From an uncultured Flavobacteriales bacterium (GTDB taxonomy: Bacteria > Bacteroidota > Bacteroidia > Flavobacteriales_D > Parvicellaceae): DNA of 58,134 nt. The position numbers and the translations under genes were made by a program. Shown in pieces: positions 25,548 to 34,341 of the stretch. The DNA lies in the NCBI GenBank assembly GCA_905480225.1, contig CAJQPO010000098.1:1-58134 (forward strand), read 5' to 3'. The notes under the pieces were generated by a model, which was given only the letters and a program-made list of their open reading frames with translations, was not told the DNA's origin and did no database searches. Within the stretch, counting starts at the first letter, position 1; each line of letters starts with the position of its first letter.

Positions 25548-28500
25548 ATGAGTGAAAGAATACTCAAAGCCTTAATGCAACTCTTCGCTATAATTGCGAA
25601 AGTTGACATGGAGGAAGTCGATGGTGGTGGATTTAAGATAAGTGGTGGTGGTCGAGATATTGTTCGCCTCTTTCTCAGGCAAGAATTAAATCAAGAGTTA
25701 GTTAATGAATACATCAAACTGTTTGATGAATACTTGACTGTTCACCAAGGTAAATCAAAAAAGAAAGATAGTGGAAGAAAAAGAACTTCCGTCAATTCTG
25801 TTAAAGTACTTCGAATATGTACTCAGATTAACGAGGAGTTAACTCAAAAACAAAAACTAATTGTTCTTATTCGAATCTTGGAATTCATTTATGCCAATGA
25901 CGAAGTTGCGGAACAAGAATTAGAATTTGCAACTACCGTTGCAGAAACTTTTAACATCTCGAGAGAAGAATTTAATCGATGTAAAGATTTTGTCGAATTA
26001 AACGCAGATAAACTTATTGATGATGCGCATTGGATGTTTGTTGATGCCATTTCGGATTCGACATTAGACCAAGCCCACCATCTGTATTCTGAAAGTATTG
26101 AAGGAAGGATTGTCATTATTCGTATTGAGTCGGTGAATATTTACTTCATGCGGTATCAAGGCAAATCAGACCTTTATCTCAATGGCCAGGTATTGCCCCC
26201 GAATAGAAATTTTATTTTAAACCAAGGATCTTCAATAAGAAGCTCACGCGTTAAACCAATCTATTACAGCGATATAATTGGTCGTTTCCTCAGCGATGAC
26301 TCAACCGCTAAAATCAATTTTAAAACCGACGGTATACAATACCATTTTAAAGGAGGAAAAGTAGGCTTACACCCCATTAATTTTTCTGAAGATTCCGGTA
26401 AACTTATTGGTATAATGGGTGGTTCTGGAGCAGGAAAATCAACGTTATTAAATGTACTGAATGGTAATTACACCCCCACTATAGGTGCGGTTACCATTAA
26501 TGGAGTAGATATTCATAGAGAGACAGACGATATCGAAGGTTTAATTGGATATGTGTCACAAGATGACCTTCTAATTGAAGAACTTACCGTTTTTCAAAAC
26601 TTGTTTTTTAATGCAAAGCTGTGCTTCGGAAACTTGAGTGACTCTAAAATTTCACTCATGGTAATGGACACCTTAAATGCCATTGGCTTAAGTGAAGCCA
26701 AAAATTTAAAGGTAGGTAGCCCATTAGAAAAAACTATTTCTGGTGGTCAGCGTAAGCGATTGAATATCGCGCTTGAATTGATCCGAGAGCCGTCTGTGAT
26801 GTTTGTAGATGAACCTACCTCTGGTTTATCATCCAGAGACTCAGAAAACATTATGGATTTGCTTAAGGAGCTCGCTCTTAAAGGCAAACTTATTTTTGTG
26901 GTTATTCATCAACCATCCTCTGATATTTTTAAGATGTTTGACACGCTTCTCATTCTAGACCAAGGAGGTTTTCCTATTTACAATGGAAATCCTGTAGATG
27001 CTGTCGTTTATTTCAAAAAATTAGTTAGCCATGTAAATGCAGAAGAAAGCGAATGTCATTCTTGTGGAAATGTAAATCCAGAACAAATTTTCAATATCAT
27101 CGAATCAAAAGTGGTTGATGAATATGGAAACCTAACTGGAAACCGTAAAGTTTCTCCTAAAGAATGGAATGATAATTACAAAGAGCTAATAGACAACACG
27201 GAATTACCCACTACGGTAAAAGAAAACATACCTGAAAGCGAATTCAAAGTACCTAGTATCTGGAAACAGTTTATGGTATTCTTTAAACGAGATGTACTTT
27301 CTAAATTAACCAATACACAATACTTACTGATTAATTCTATTGAAGCGCCTGCACTTGCGGCTATTCTAGCCTTTTTCATGAAGTATTTTAACAATACTGA
27401 AATTGGAGAAGAATATGTTTTCAGATACAGTGAAAACATCCCACAATACTTATTTATTTCTGTAATTGTGGCCTTATTTATTGGATTAACTGTAAGTGCA
27501 GAAGAAATTATTGGCAATCGAAAAATATTGAAACGAGAAGAGTTTCTGAACCTGAGTAGAGGCAGCTATTTAGCTTCAAAGATTTCAATTATGTTTGTTA
27601 TTTCAGCCATTCAAACACTTCTTTTCGTATTAGTTGGGAATTTTATTTTAGAAATAAGAGGCATGATCATACCTTATTGGATCATTATGTTTTCAACATC
27701 TTGTTTTGCAAATATGCTTGGCCTGAACATATCATCCAGTTTTAATAGCGCCAAAGTAATCTACATCTTGATTCCGATTCTAATTATTCCACAACTACTT
27801 TTTAGTGGAATCATCGTTTCCTTTGACAAACTCAACCCGATGTTTAAATCAGAGTCTCACGTGCCTTGGATTGGTAACGTAATGGCGTCAAGATGGGCTT
27901 ATGAAGCATTGGCAGTTTACCAATTTAAAAACAACGATTACGAAAAAGACTACTATTTGTACGATAAAGAAATGAAGTTTTCCAACTGGAAGAAAGACCA
28001 ATGGGCCCAGGCAATGGAAAACAAAGTCAATTATGTACATAAATATTATCTAGACTCTTCAGATTCCCCTAATATTCAGGAAGGGATTGATCTAATTGTT
28101 CGTGAGTTTGAAAAAGAACAACGTAGACTAGCTAAAGATACTAGGATTGAAGTAAAACCTGAATTCAAATTTCTGTCAACACTCAAAGATGCCAAAACGT
28201 TCAATGAAGAAATCTATGTCGATTTAAGAGGTTCAATAGTTACCATTGAAGAAATTTATAAATGGTTATTTAATTATTACGAAAACTTATCGGATGACAT
28301 TGCTGTAGCCGCTAAAACTCCTTCTGCTGAATTCATAGAAGATCTTGACAGAAAATTAGCAGCAGGCACCATCACAAAAAAAGAATTTAGATCAATTAAA
28401 AAAGCAGAAAGGAATCGTCTAAGTGCGATAAATTCCGGGCTTCAAAAAATCTATACAAACGAAGCGCTAGAAAAATTTGTCACCAATGACAATAGTTTCG

Positions 28501-28769
28501 AATACATCGTTGAAGCTGAAGGGCAACTCATTCAAAAATCCGACCCTATCTATCTCGATCCCTATGATAATTATTTCATGCGTTCACATTTTTATTCTCC
28601 CAGAAAAATGTTTTTTGGAAGCTATTTGAGCACCTTCGTGTTCAATACAATGATGATCTGGCTGATGTCTGTGATTTTAATTATTGCTTTGTACTTTGAC
28701 CTTTTAAGAGGTATTATTGAAGGATCAGGAAAACTATTCTCAAAAATAATTCCATCAGGCAAGAATTAA
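25548..28769 (+). CDS. ABCG-type transporter with N-terminal TerB-like and FHA-like domains
   Basis: A 1073-residue fusion. Residues 1-165 are helical and resemble a TerB-like domain (LTQKQKLIVLIRILEFIY, then an acidic region). Residues about 180-260 look like a degenerate FHA-type beta sandwich (LYLNGQVLP, GSSIRSS, IYYSDIIGRF). The ABC ATPase has Walker A GGSGAGKST near 290, signature ISGGQRKRL and Walker B VMFVDEPTSGLSS. Five helices of an ABC2/ABCG permease (about 610-770) are followed by a hydrophilic region of about 260 residues and a last helix near 1030. The single-chain layout resembles eukaryotic White-type half-transporters. The substrate is unknown; the two upstream exported proteins are likely partners. 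Confidence 0.85.
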   Translation: MSERILKALMQLFAIIAKVDMEEVDGGGFKISGGGRDIVRLFLRQELNQELVNEYIKLFDEYLTVHQGKSKKKDSGRKRTSVNSVKVLRICTQINEELTQKQKLIVLIRILEFIYANDEVAEQELEFATTVAETFNISREEFNRCKDFVELNADKLIDDAHWMFVDAISDSTLDQAHHLYSESIEGRIVIIRIESVNIYFMRYQGKSDLYLNGQVLPPNRNFILNQGSSIRSSRVKPIYYSDIIGRFLSDDSTAKINFKTDGIQYHFKGGKVGLHPINFSEDSGKLIGIMGGSGAGKSTLLNVLNGNYTPTIGAVTINGVDIHRETDDIEGLIGYVSQDDLLIEELTVFQNLFFNAKLCFGNLSDSKISLMVMDTLNAIGLSEAKNLKVGSPLEKTISGGQRKRLNIALELIREPSVMFVDEPTSGLSSRDSENIMDLLKELALKGKLIFVVIHQPSSDIFKMFDTLLILDQGGFPIYNGNPVDAVVYFKKLVSHVNAEESECHSCGNVNPEQIFNIIESKVVDEYGNLTGNRKVSPKEWNDNYKELIDNTELPTTVKENIPESEFKVPSIWKQFMVFFKRDVLSKLTNTQYLLINSIEAPALAAILAFFMKYFNNTEIGEEYVFRYSENIPQYLFISVIVALFIGLTVSAEEIIGNRKILKREEFLNLSRGSYLASKISIMFVISAIQTLLFVLVGNFILEIRGMIIPYWIIMFSTSCFANMLGLNISSSFNSAKVIYILIPILIIPQLLFSGIIVSFDKLNPMFKSESHVPWIGNVMASRWAYEALAVYQFKNNDYEKDYYLYDKEMKFSNWKKDQWAQAMENKVNYVHKYYLDSSDSPNIQEGIDLIVREFEKEQRRLAKDTRIEVKPEFKFLSTLKDAKTFNEEIYVDLRGSIVTIEEIYKWLFNYYENLSDDIAVAAKTPSAEFIEDLDRKLAAGTITKKEFRSIKKAERNRLSAINSGLQKIYTNEALEKFVTNDNSFEYIVEAEGQLIQKSDPIYLDPYDNYFMRSHFYSPRKMFFGSYLSTFVFNTMMIWLMSVILIIALYFDLLRGIIEGSGKLFSKIIPSGKN

Positions 28770-28852
28770 GTGATTTTGTAGTGGTAGCAATCTGTGTGCA
28801 TTATCCGATACTTCGATCAAGATTAATAATGAACTACAAGCAGATTGATTTA

Positions 28853-29425
28853 TTATCGTGATAAAATGGCACTGTCTTCTTTAATTAAACGGGCGATTTT
28901 CACCTTAAGCGTAAAGAAGGATGAATGATTGTCCAAAGACATGAAACTGTATTCAAGTTTCTGTCCAGACTTTCTCGCAATATCTATCATCCCTAATCCA
29001 CCTCCACCCTTCGCAGACATTTGACCATTTCTTAAAACAGCCTTATAATACGTTTTGAGTTCTTCCTTATTCAATTCATTGACCTTGTCAATTTTACTTT
29101 TCAATTCAGGCACGTGCTTAGTCAAAATATAATTACCGGTATATACATTATAATAACCGCTATGACTCGACAACATGAAAATGGCATCATTATCTTGCCC
29201 ATTGCATTCTTGACAATCATCTATATGGTGATACAGATTTTGTAGACATTCCACTAAAACATTGAATACTTTTTTCTTCACCCTAGGAGCCTCCTCAATA
29301 ATATCTAATTTTGATTCTATACTTATTAGAATTGAACTTAGTAGGTTCGATGTTATTTCCCCCTTGAAGGAAATCATCACATTGTGATCCTTCATTCGTT
29401 CATAAAAATCGTATATATCAATCAT
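28853..29425 (-). CDS. SiaB-family serine kinase-like protein (DUF6272)
   Basis: A 190-residue GHKL-type protein. It has an N-box-like ECLQNLYHH and a G-box-like GGGGLGMIDIARKSGQ, separated by about 65 residues. This pattern is that of the SiaB kinases, which phosphorylate a serine in the small SiaC protein and so act as switch kinases. A SiaC partner or a PP2C phosphatase is not adjacent here. It converges on the ABC fusion. The target in this organism is unknown. Confidence 0.8.
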   Translation of the reverse strand: MIDIYDFYERMKDHNVMISFKGEITSNLLSSILISIESKLDIIEEAPRVKKKVFNVLVECLQNLYHHIDDCQECNGQDNDAIFMLSSHSGYYNVYTGNYILTKHVPELKSKIDKVNELNKEELKTYYKAVLRNGQMSAKGGGGLGMIDIARKSGQKLEYSFMSLDNHSSFFTLKVKIARLIKEDSAILSR

Positions 29426-29512
29426 TATCGTGACACATATTTGTTGGGCGAGTACCTAAATATAAATAAACTGTAATGGTACGCAAAACTTATAATGCTA
29501 TATTCGTTAACA

Positions 29513-30250
29513 ATGGGGACAAAAAATTGGTATTCGGATTGGTTTGACTCGAAATATTACCACATACTCTATAAAAACAGAAGTCAAACTGAAGCAGAGT
29601 TCTTTATCCGCAATTTAATTACGTTCCTCAAGCCTGCTGAAAACAGCCACACATTAGACCTAGGCTGTGGAAAAGGAAGGCATTCCAAATTTCTTTTTGA
29701 CAATGGGTTGAAGGTAACCGGAGTAGACTTATCTGAAAACAGCATCAATTATGCTAAGATTCAGGAAACAGAACGCCTGCGTTTTTGTGTCCATGACATG
29801 AGAGAAATTTATCAACGAGATGAATTTGATTTTGTATTCAATTTATTTACAAGTTTTGGATATTTTAATTCCCAAATTGAAAACCAACAGGTAATAAACG
29901 CCATTGATACACAGCTAAAAAAAGATGGTATTTTAGTACTGGATTATCTGAATGCACAAAAAGTTCGAAGCACATTGGTCCCAAATGAGATAATAATCCA
30001 TGATGGAATAAAATTCAATATTACGAGATACATTGCTAATGGCAATGTTTTCAAAAGAATAAATTTTGAAGTCGAGAAAAAGGCATTTAGCTTTGAAGAG
30101 CGCGTGGAATTATTAGAAATAAATGACTTTAAAACGTATCTAAATGCAACTTCGTTGCGTTTAATTTATACCTTTGGTGACTACGAATTAAAAGAATTCC
30201 AACCCGAGAAATCAGATAGGTTAATTCTAATTGCCAAAAAAGAAAAGTGA
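29513..30250 (+). CDS. Class I SAM-dependent methyltransferase
   Basis: A cytoplasmic methyltransferase of about 245 residues. The start region WYSDWFDSKYYHILYKNR is a conserved opening in this family. Motif I is TLDLGCGKGRHSKFL and motif post-I is TGVDLSENSI. A longer frame starts at ATG 29495, but the family N-terminus fits ATG 29513. It overlaps the ZIP transporter start in GTGA. The substrate cannot be determined. Confidence 0.88.
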   Translation: MGTKNWYSDWFDSKYYHILYKNRSQTEAEFFIRNLITFLKPAENSHTLDLGCGKGRHSKFLFDNGLKVTGVDLSENSINYAKIQETERLRFCVHDMREIYQRDEFDFVFNLFTSFGYFNSQIENQQVINAIDTQLKKDGILVLDYLNAQKVRSTLVPNEIIIHDGIKFNITRYIANGNVFKRINFEVEKKAFSFEERVELLEINDFKTYLNATSLRLIYTFGDYELKEFQPEKSDRLILIAKKEK

Positions 30251-31065
30251 ACGAAGATTTAAGTGCTATTTTACTACTAACTGTTCCCGTTGTGTCTTTA
30301 GGGATACTTACTGTTTACTACCAGGATAAACTAAAGCAATTCAATCAGTACTTTTTACAATTCTCTGGAGCTTTTTTACTCTCAGTTCTTGCCTTACATA
30401 TATTCCCTGAAGTGTATGATGCAGCGTCCAAAGATGGTGGATTCTTATCGATTAAAACAATTGGACTCTTCGTTATTGTTGGCTTTTTTGTACAGGTATT
30501 TTTAGAATTTCTTTCTCAAGGAATAGAGCATGGACATATCCATGTGCATAAAAGAAAATCGTTTCCGTTAGGAGTTCTTATAAGTCTATGTGTTCATGCC
30601 TTCATTGAAGGCATGCCACTGGAGTTGATTATTCATTCGGATTTATCAGAAAATGCTCAAAATGCAATCATCCATGCACATGATCACGGTCATGGGCATG
30701 CCCATCATGGTGAAGGTGAACACAGCTCTTCTTTACTTTGGGGCATATTGGTTCACAAAGTTCCTGTTGGCATTACCTTAGCGATGCTTCTGATTGCTAA
30801 TAACACAAGTAAAATTAAAACGCTTCTGTCTTTGATGTTATTCGCCTCAATGGCGCCATTAGGCCTTCTTTTGATGCACTTTGTTAGTCATGGCGCAAAT
30901 ATATCTTTAGGATATACTTTAGAAATCTCTATGGCCATTGTAATGGGTATGCTCCTGCATATTGCGAGTACAATTTTGTTTGAGGCTGACGATGGACATC
31001 ACTTTAATGCAAAAAAGATTGGCATCATGTTGCTGGGTGCTGTTGTCGCCTATTTTACTTTATAG
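30247..31065 (+). CDS. ZIP-family metal transporter
   Basis: A 272-residue inner-membrane protein with about eight helices. A His-rich loop (HAHDHGHGHAHHGEGEH) lies between helices, and metal-binding helix motifs are seen in HAFIEGMPLE and HKVPVGITLA. These are the TM4/TM5 signatures of ZIP proteins that import zinc, iron or manganese. The start is a GTG overlapping the methyltransferase stop. It converges with the next gene by six bases. Confidence 0.92.
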   Translation: MNEDLSAILLLTVPVVSLGILTVYYQDKLKQFNQYFLQFSGAFLLSVLALHIFPEVYDAASKDGGFLSIKTIGLFVIVGFFVQVFLEFLSQGIEHGHIHVHKRKSFPLGVLISLCVHAFIEGMPLELIIHSDLSENAQNAIIHAHDHGHGHAHHGEGEHSSSLLWGILVHKVPVGITLAMLLIANNTSKIKTLLSLMLFASMAPLGLLLMHFVSHGANISLGYTLEISMAIVMGMLLHIASTILFEADDGHHFNAKKIGIMLLGAVVAYFTL

Positions 31066-31596
31066 AAACAGCAAACGTGCTTTTTCAGCATCACCCTTTC
31101 GCAGTTCTCCTTTAAAATACTGCCATTTATGGATTAAGCTCTTGTCGTTAGAATCCTGCAATTTCCAAGCCCTGTGTCGCTTTCCTTTTTGATACCTACC
31201 AATTAAATTAATTTGTAAATCTCTCCAATACCCGTGTTTTAATCCATTAACATATTGTCCTTTTTTAATCACAGTACCGGCGTCACAATAAATGGTGTAA
31301 TCTCCATGTAGTAATCCGTATCCATAAACCATGGTTTGCAGATACTCCCCATTCGGAAAATAGTATAGAAAAACACCGTTTCGCTTCCCGCTATAATAAA
31401 CCTCCTTAAAAGCCAACGTATTGGTATCATCGAAAAAAACAGCACGAACGTTACCATTCGTGGAATCGCACTCTTTAAAAATGACTGAATAATTTACGGT
31501 GTCCCCATTCGGCAAAATTCTACTTACCAATTCTTGGCAGCTTAGCTCGAAAAATTGCAATACCATGAGCATCGAAAGAATGAAACTTCTTTTCAT
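31060..31596 (-). CDS. YwqK/MORN-like repeat protein
   Basis: A 178-residue protein with a short signal peptide (MKRSFILSMLMVLQFFELSCQ; the Cys may be a lipidation site). Repeats such as YYFPNGEYLQTMVYG and KKGQYVNGLKHGYWRD are the YwqK/MORN type, predicted to form a beta meander. Its role is unknown. It is the second such protein in the window (see 17175-17612), so the family may be expanded in this genome. Confidence 0.7.
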   Translation of the reverse strand: MKRSFILSMLMVLQFFELSCQELVSRILPNGDTVNYSVIFKECDSTNGNVRAVFFDDTNTLAFKEVYYSGKRNGVFLYYFPNGEYLQTMVYGYGLLHGDYTIYCDAGTVIKKGQYVNGLKHGYWRDLQINLIGRYQKGKRHRAWKLQDSNDKSLIHKWQYFKGELRKGDAEKARLLFL

Positions 31597-31625
31597 AAAT
31601 TAAGCAAGATTCGTTGGCTTTATTA

Positions 31626-32600
31626 TTACTGAACTTCTGGCATTTCAATTCCTACGGTATCGGCAATCCTGTAATTGTTCCGTTCAGGAGAATTTCTAGC
31701 TATCATTTCCCCTAAAAATCCTGCTACAAAGAAATTAACTCCTAAAATCATAAAAGTTAACGCCACAAAAAACCATGAATTCTCTGCCAAATGTTCTGCC
31801 TGGGTATCAATAAAAATTTTCTCGATTCCCAACCACATGAAAATACCCAAACCAAAAATAAAGACTAAAGAACCTAGGATTCCGAACAAATGCATTGGCT
31901 TTTTACCAAATCGAGTAATGAAAGTGATGGTTGCTAAGTCCAAGAATCCATTTACAAAACGCTCCAGACCAAATTTAGTTACTCCATACTTCCTTGACCT
32001 GTGTTCTACTTTCTTTTCCCCTATTTTTTCAAAACCTGCCCACTTAGCGATAACGGGAATATAACGATGCATCTCTCCATAAACTTCAATATTCTTGATA
32101 ACATCTTGCTTATAAGCCTTTAGACCGCAATTAAAATCGTGCAGTTTAAGTCCACTCAATTTTCGCGTCGCCCAATTGAATAATTTTGTAGGGATTGTTT
32201 TTGATGTTGGATCTTGTCGATTTTGTTTCCATCCAGAAACCAAATCAAAATCGTCTTCAATTATCATTTTATAAAGACCAGGTATTTCGTCAGGAATATC
32301 TTGTAAATCAGCGTCCATAGTGATAACTACAGTGCCCTGAGCCGCTTCAAAGCCACGATTCAACGCAGCACTTTTACCAAAGTTTCTGCGAAACTTAATT
32401 CCTTTAACATGGTTATTTACAGATGCGAGTTCTTGAATCTTTTTCCAACTCCCGTCCTTTGAACCGTCATCAACTAATATCATTTCGTGCGAATAATTAT
32501 TATTCTCACAAACTTTTCTTACCCAGTCTGTTAGCTCTTGTAATGATTCTTCCTCATTCAATAATGGGACTACTACGGATATGTCGATTTCTGAAGTCAT
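31626..32600 (-). CDS. GT2 family glycosyltransferase (DPMS/GtrB/ArnC-like)
   Basis: A 324-residue enzyme. The GT-A domain has VPLLNEEESLQEL, the sugar-nucleotide loop LVDDGSKDGSW and the metal-binding DADLQD. Two C-terminal membrane helices (LFGILGSLVFIFGLGIFMW and FVALTFMILGVNFFVAGFLG) anchor it. This layout is that of undecaprenyl- or dolichyl-phosphate glycosyltransferases. The sugar is unknown; no flippase gene is adjacent. Confidence 0.92.
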   Translation of the reverse strand: MTSEIDISVVVPLLNEEESLQELTDWVRKVCENNNYSHEMILVDDGSKDGSWKKIQELASVNNHVKGIKFRRNFGKSAALNRGFEAAQGTVVITMDADLQDIPDEIPGLYKMIIEDDFDLVSGWKQNRQDPTSKTIPTKLFNWATRKLSGLKLHDFNCGLKAYKQDVIKNIEVYGEMHRYIPVIAKWAGFEKIGEKKVEHRSRKYGVTKFGLERFVNGFLDLATITFITRFGKKPMHLFGILGSLVFIFGLGIFMWLGIEKIFIDTQAEHLAENSWFFVALTFMILGVNFFVAGFLGEMIARNSPERNNYRIADTVGIEMPEVQ

Positions 32601-32660
32601 ACGGTCTTAAGTCTTGCGAAATAACGAAATAATATCCAATAACTCATTGTGAAACTCAGC

Positions 32661-33145
32661 TCATTTTGTTGAATAAAGAACCGCCGTGCACTTACAAACC
32701 TTTGCCCTGTTAGGACAATGAAACTGTTTTTTATCACATGCGTCTTTCCATATATACCCCATTTTTTTTACCTTTTTTAAACCTACTGAAGTTAACCGAG
32801 AGTCCGCAATAATAACACCTTCCATTTCCCACGCGAATCCAAACACTTGTAAAGGTGCTAATTTCTCGACAATTCGGCGCATTAACCCAACACCAATACC
32901 CAGGTTTCTGTACGCTGGAATAACGCCAACAAGCTGTAGAATACCTACAGGTAATTGAGCTAACTGTACATTATTATAATTACCCGTCTTTTCTATTAAA
33001 CCTATACCGAATCCAACTAATTCACCTTTGTAAAAAGCAGTTATTGTAAATTGATTTTTAGTGCTCCGTTTTATCTTCGTGTAGAACCGTTCAAAAATAA
33101 CATCTGCTAAGTCTTGTGTTTTTGAAATGTAATCGACATTAACAT
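32661..33145 (-). pseudogene. GNAT-family acetyltransferase with a frame break at its 5' end
   Basis: A continuous reading frame from about 33155 to the stop near 32661 encodes a GNAT domain: VIPAYRNLGIGVGLMRRIVEKL is the acetyl-CoA-binding motif A. It has no ATG, GTG or TTG start before the internal ATG at 32882, which lies after motif A. Upstream it is in frame with the SDR stop codon. ATGs at 33145 and 33139 lie in a neighbouring frame that stops after about 11 codons. Adding one A to the A5 run at 33119-33123 would join those ATGs to the GNAT frame and give a normal start 10 bases after the SDR stop. A one-base deletion, sequencing error, frameshifting or non-standard start are all possible. 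Confidence 0.6.
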
Positions 33146-33155
33146 AGTTGTATAA

Positions 33156-33974
33156 CTATGGATTTCTTTTCATCTTGTAATGATTCATCATGAGTCTTTC
33201 GAACCATCTGTTGGGCAGTATTCTTTTTGCTATTAACGCTAACTTAGACCTAATGTTTCCGACGTTATACCTTAACTTAGGTTTCCGTTTTGTTATAATT
33301 TTAGCCACAAGTTGACCGATTAATTCAGGATTATCTCCCTCCGCTACTTCTTGGTTTATGATGTCATGAATTCTTTCAAAATCCTGCTTATATACAGAAG
33401 TTAATGATTTTTCAGACACATATCTGTTTTCGTTGATTTTTGTTCTGAAATCACCAGGCTCAATAATCACTGTTTTTATTCCAAACTGCATAATTTCTTG
33501 ACTCAAAGACTCTGTTATGGTTTCAACTGCTGACTTCGAAGCGCAATAAATTCCCCTGTAGGGTAATCCCATTAACCCACCTACTGAGCTAATGTTTATG
33601 ATTAATCCGGCTTTATTTGCGCGCATCTGGGGCAAAACAGCTTGACAAGTTCTAATTAAACCCGCAACATTGGTATTGAAAATGTCAACAATTTCATTCA
33701 CACTTGAATCTTCTATAGCTCCAGCCATACCTTTGCCGGCGTTATTTACCAACACATCAATTTTCTGTTCTCTTGAAAGAATCCAATCGATGGCATTTGC
33801 AACAGAATCATCTAAGCTTGTGTCCATTTGAACCAAAGTGTAACCGTCTAATTGATCCCCAGTACAAATCGACCTTCCTGTTCCGTATACTGTGTGGCCA
33901 TTAGACCTAAGAAAATTGCAAATTGCCCTACCAATTCCCGAGGTTCCACCAGTTATTAAGACTACTTTTTTCAT
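33156..33974 (-). CDS. Short-chain dehydrogenase/reductase (SDR)
   Basis: A 272-residue NAD(P)-dependent oxidoreductase. The cofactor motif is TGGTSGIGRA, with NNAGKG, the catalytic Ser in NISSVGG and the Tyr-Lys pair in YCASK. A C-terminal extension of about 60 residues (ILPNRWFERLMMNHYKM) suggests a membrane-associated or lipid-related SDR subgroup. The substrate is unknown. The damaged GNAT gene follows directly. Confidence 0.93.
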   Translation of the reverse strand: MKKVVLITGGTSGIGRAICNFLRSNGHTVYGTGRSICTGDQLDGYTLVQMDTSLDDSVANAIDWILSREQKIDVLVNNAGKGMAGAIEDSSVNEIVDIFNTNVAGLIRTCQAVLPQMRANKAGLIINISSVGGLMGLPYRGIYCASKSAVETITESLSQEIMQFGIKTVIIEPGDFRTKINENRYVSEKSLTSVYKQDFERIHDIINQEVAEGDNPELIGQLVAKIITKRKPKLRYNVGNIRSKLALIAKRILPNRWFERLMMNHYKMKRNP

Positions 33975-34069
33975 GACACTTTAGTGAACCGAAGATAAAA
34001 AGCTTTTTAAAACTTACTTAATGAAATAAATAAAAATATGAGTGAGCGAAATTTAAGGCACAAAAATAA

Positions 34070-34163
34070 GGCAAGCTACTCACATCGCACCGCTACAACC
34101 GTTTACCCTTGCTATGTTCCCATCCTGGGGGATTCAACAGGAGCTAGTCGTGTGAGACTTGCC
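34070..34163 (-). ncRNA. ffs: Signal recognition particle RNA (small bacterial type)
   Basis: A 94-base RNA on the minus strand. The ends pair (GGCAAG with CTTGCC), and the apical S-domain contains CCCAGGATGGGAACATAGCA. This has the GGAA tetraloop on an ATG/CAT stem and the asymmetric loop that Ffh binds, matching Bacteroidota SRP RNA. It guides nascent membrane and secreted proteins to the membrane. The -7 box TATCTTTG lies six bases upstream of the mature 5' end. Confidence 0.88.
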
Positions 34164-34169
34164 TCAGTG

Positions 34170-34177
34170 CAAAGATA
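34170..34177 (-). promoter_or_regulatory. -7 box of the SRP RNA gene
   Basis: TATCTTTG on the minus strand is an exact TAnnTTTG match. It ends six bases before the predicted 5' end at 34163, the normal distance to a start site. An ATTG lies 22 bases further upstream as a weak -33 element. Confidence 0.75.
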
Positions 34178-34341
34178 AAACCTTTTGTGATTTTATACGC
34201 AATATTTAATAAAATAAATGATTTTAGGAAACTTAAATGTGCTACGATAAAGCCAGTAACAAAATGCTACCAGCTCTAATCAACTAGTAATAGAATCAGG
34301 ATTTAAGTAGAACTATCCATCTACCTAGTTAACCGATAAGG

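Noticed and set aside
32661-32882. 73-residue stand-alone protein
   Set aside because: It starts at an internal Met after the acetyl-CoA motif of a GNAT domain whose frame continues upstream, so it is the C-terminal part of that gene.
34070-34163. The hairpin-rich region read as a terminator or tRNA
   Set aside because: It has the SRP S-domain with GGAA loop, paired ends and a correctly placed promoter, and no cloverleaf.
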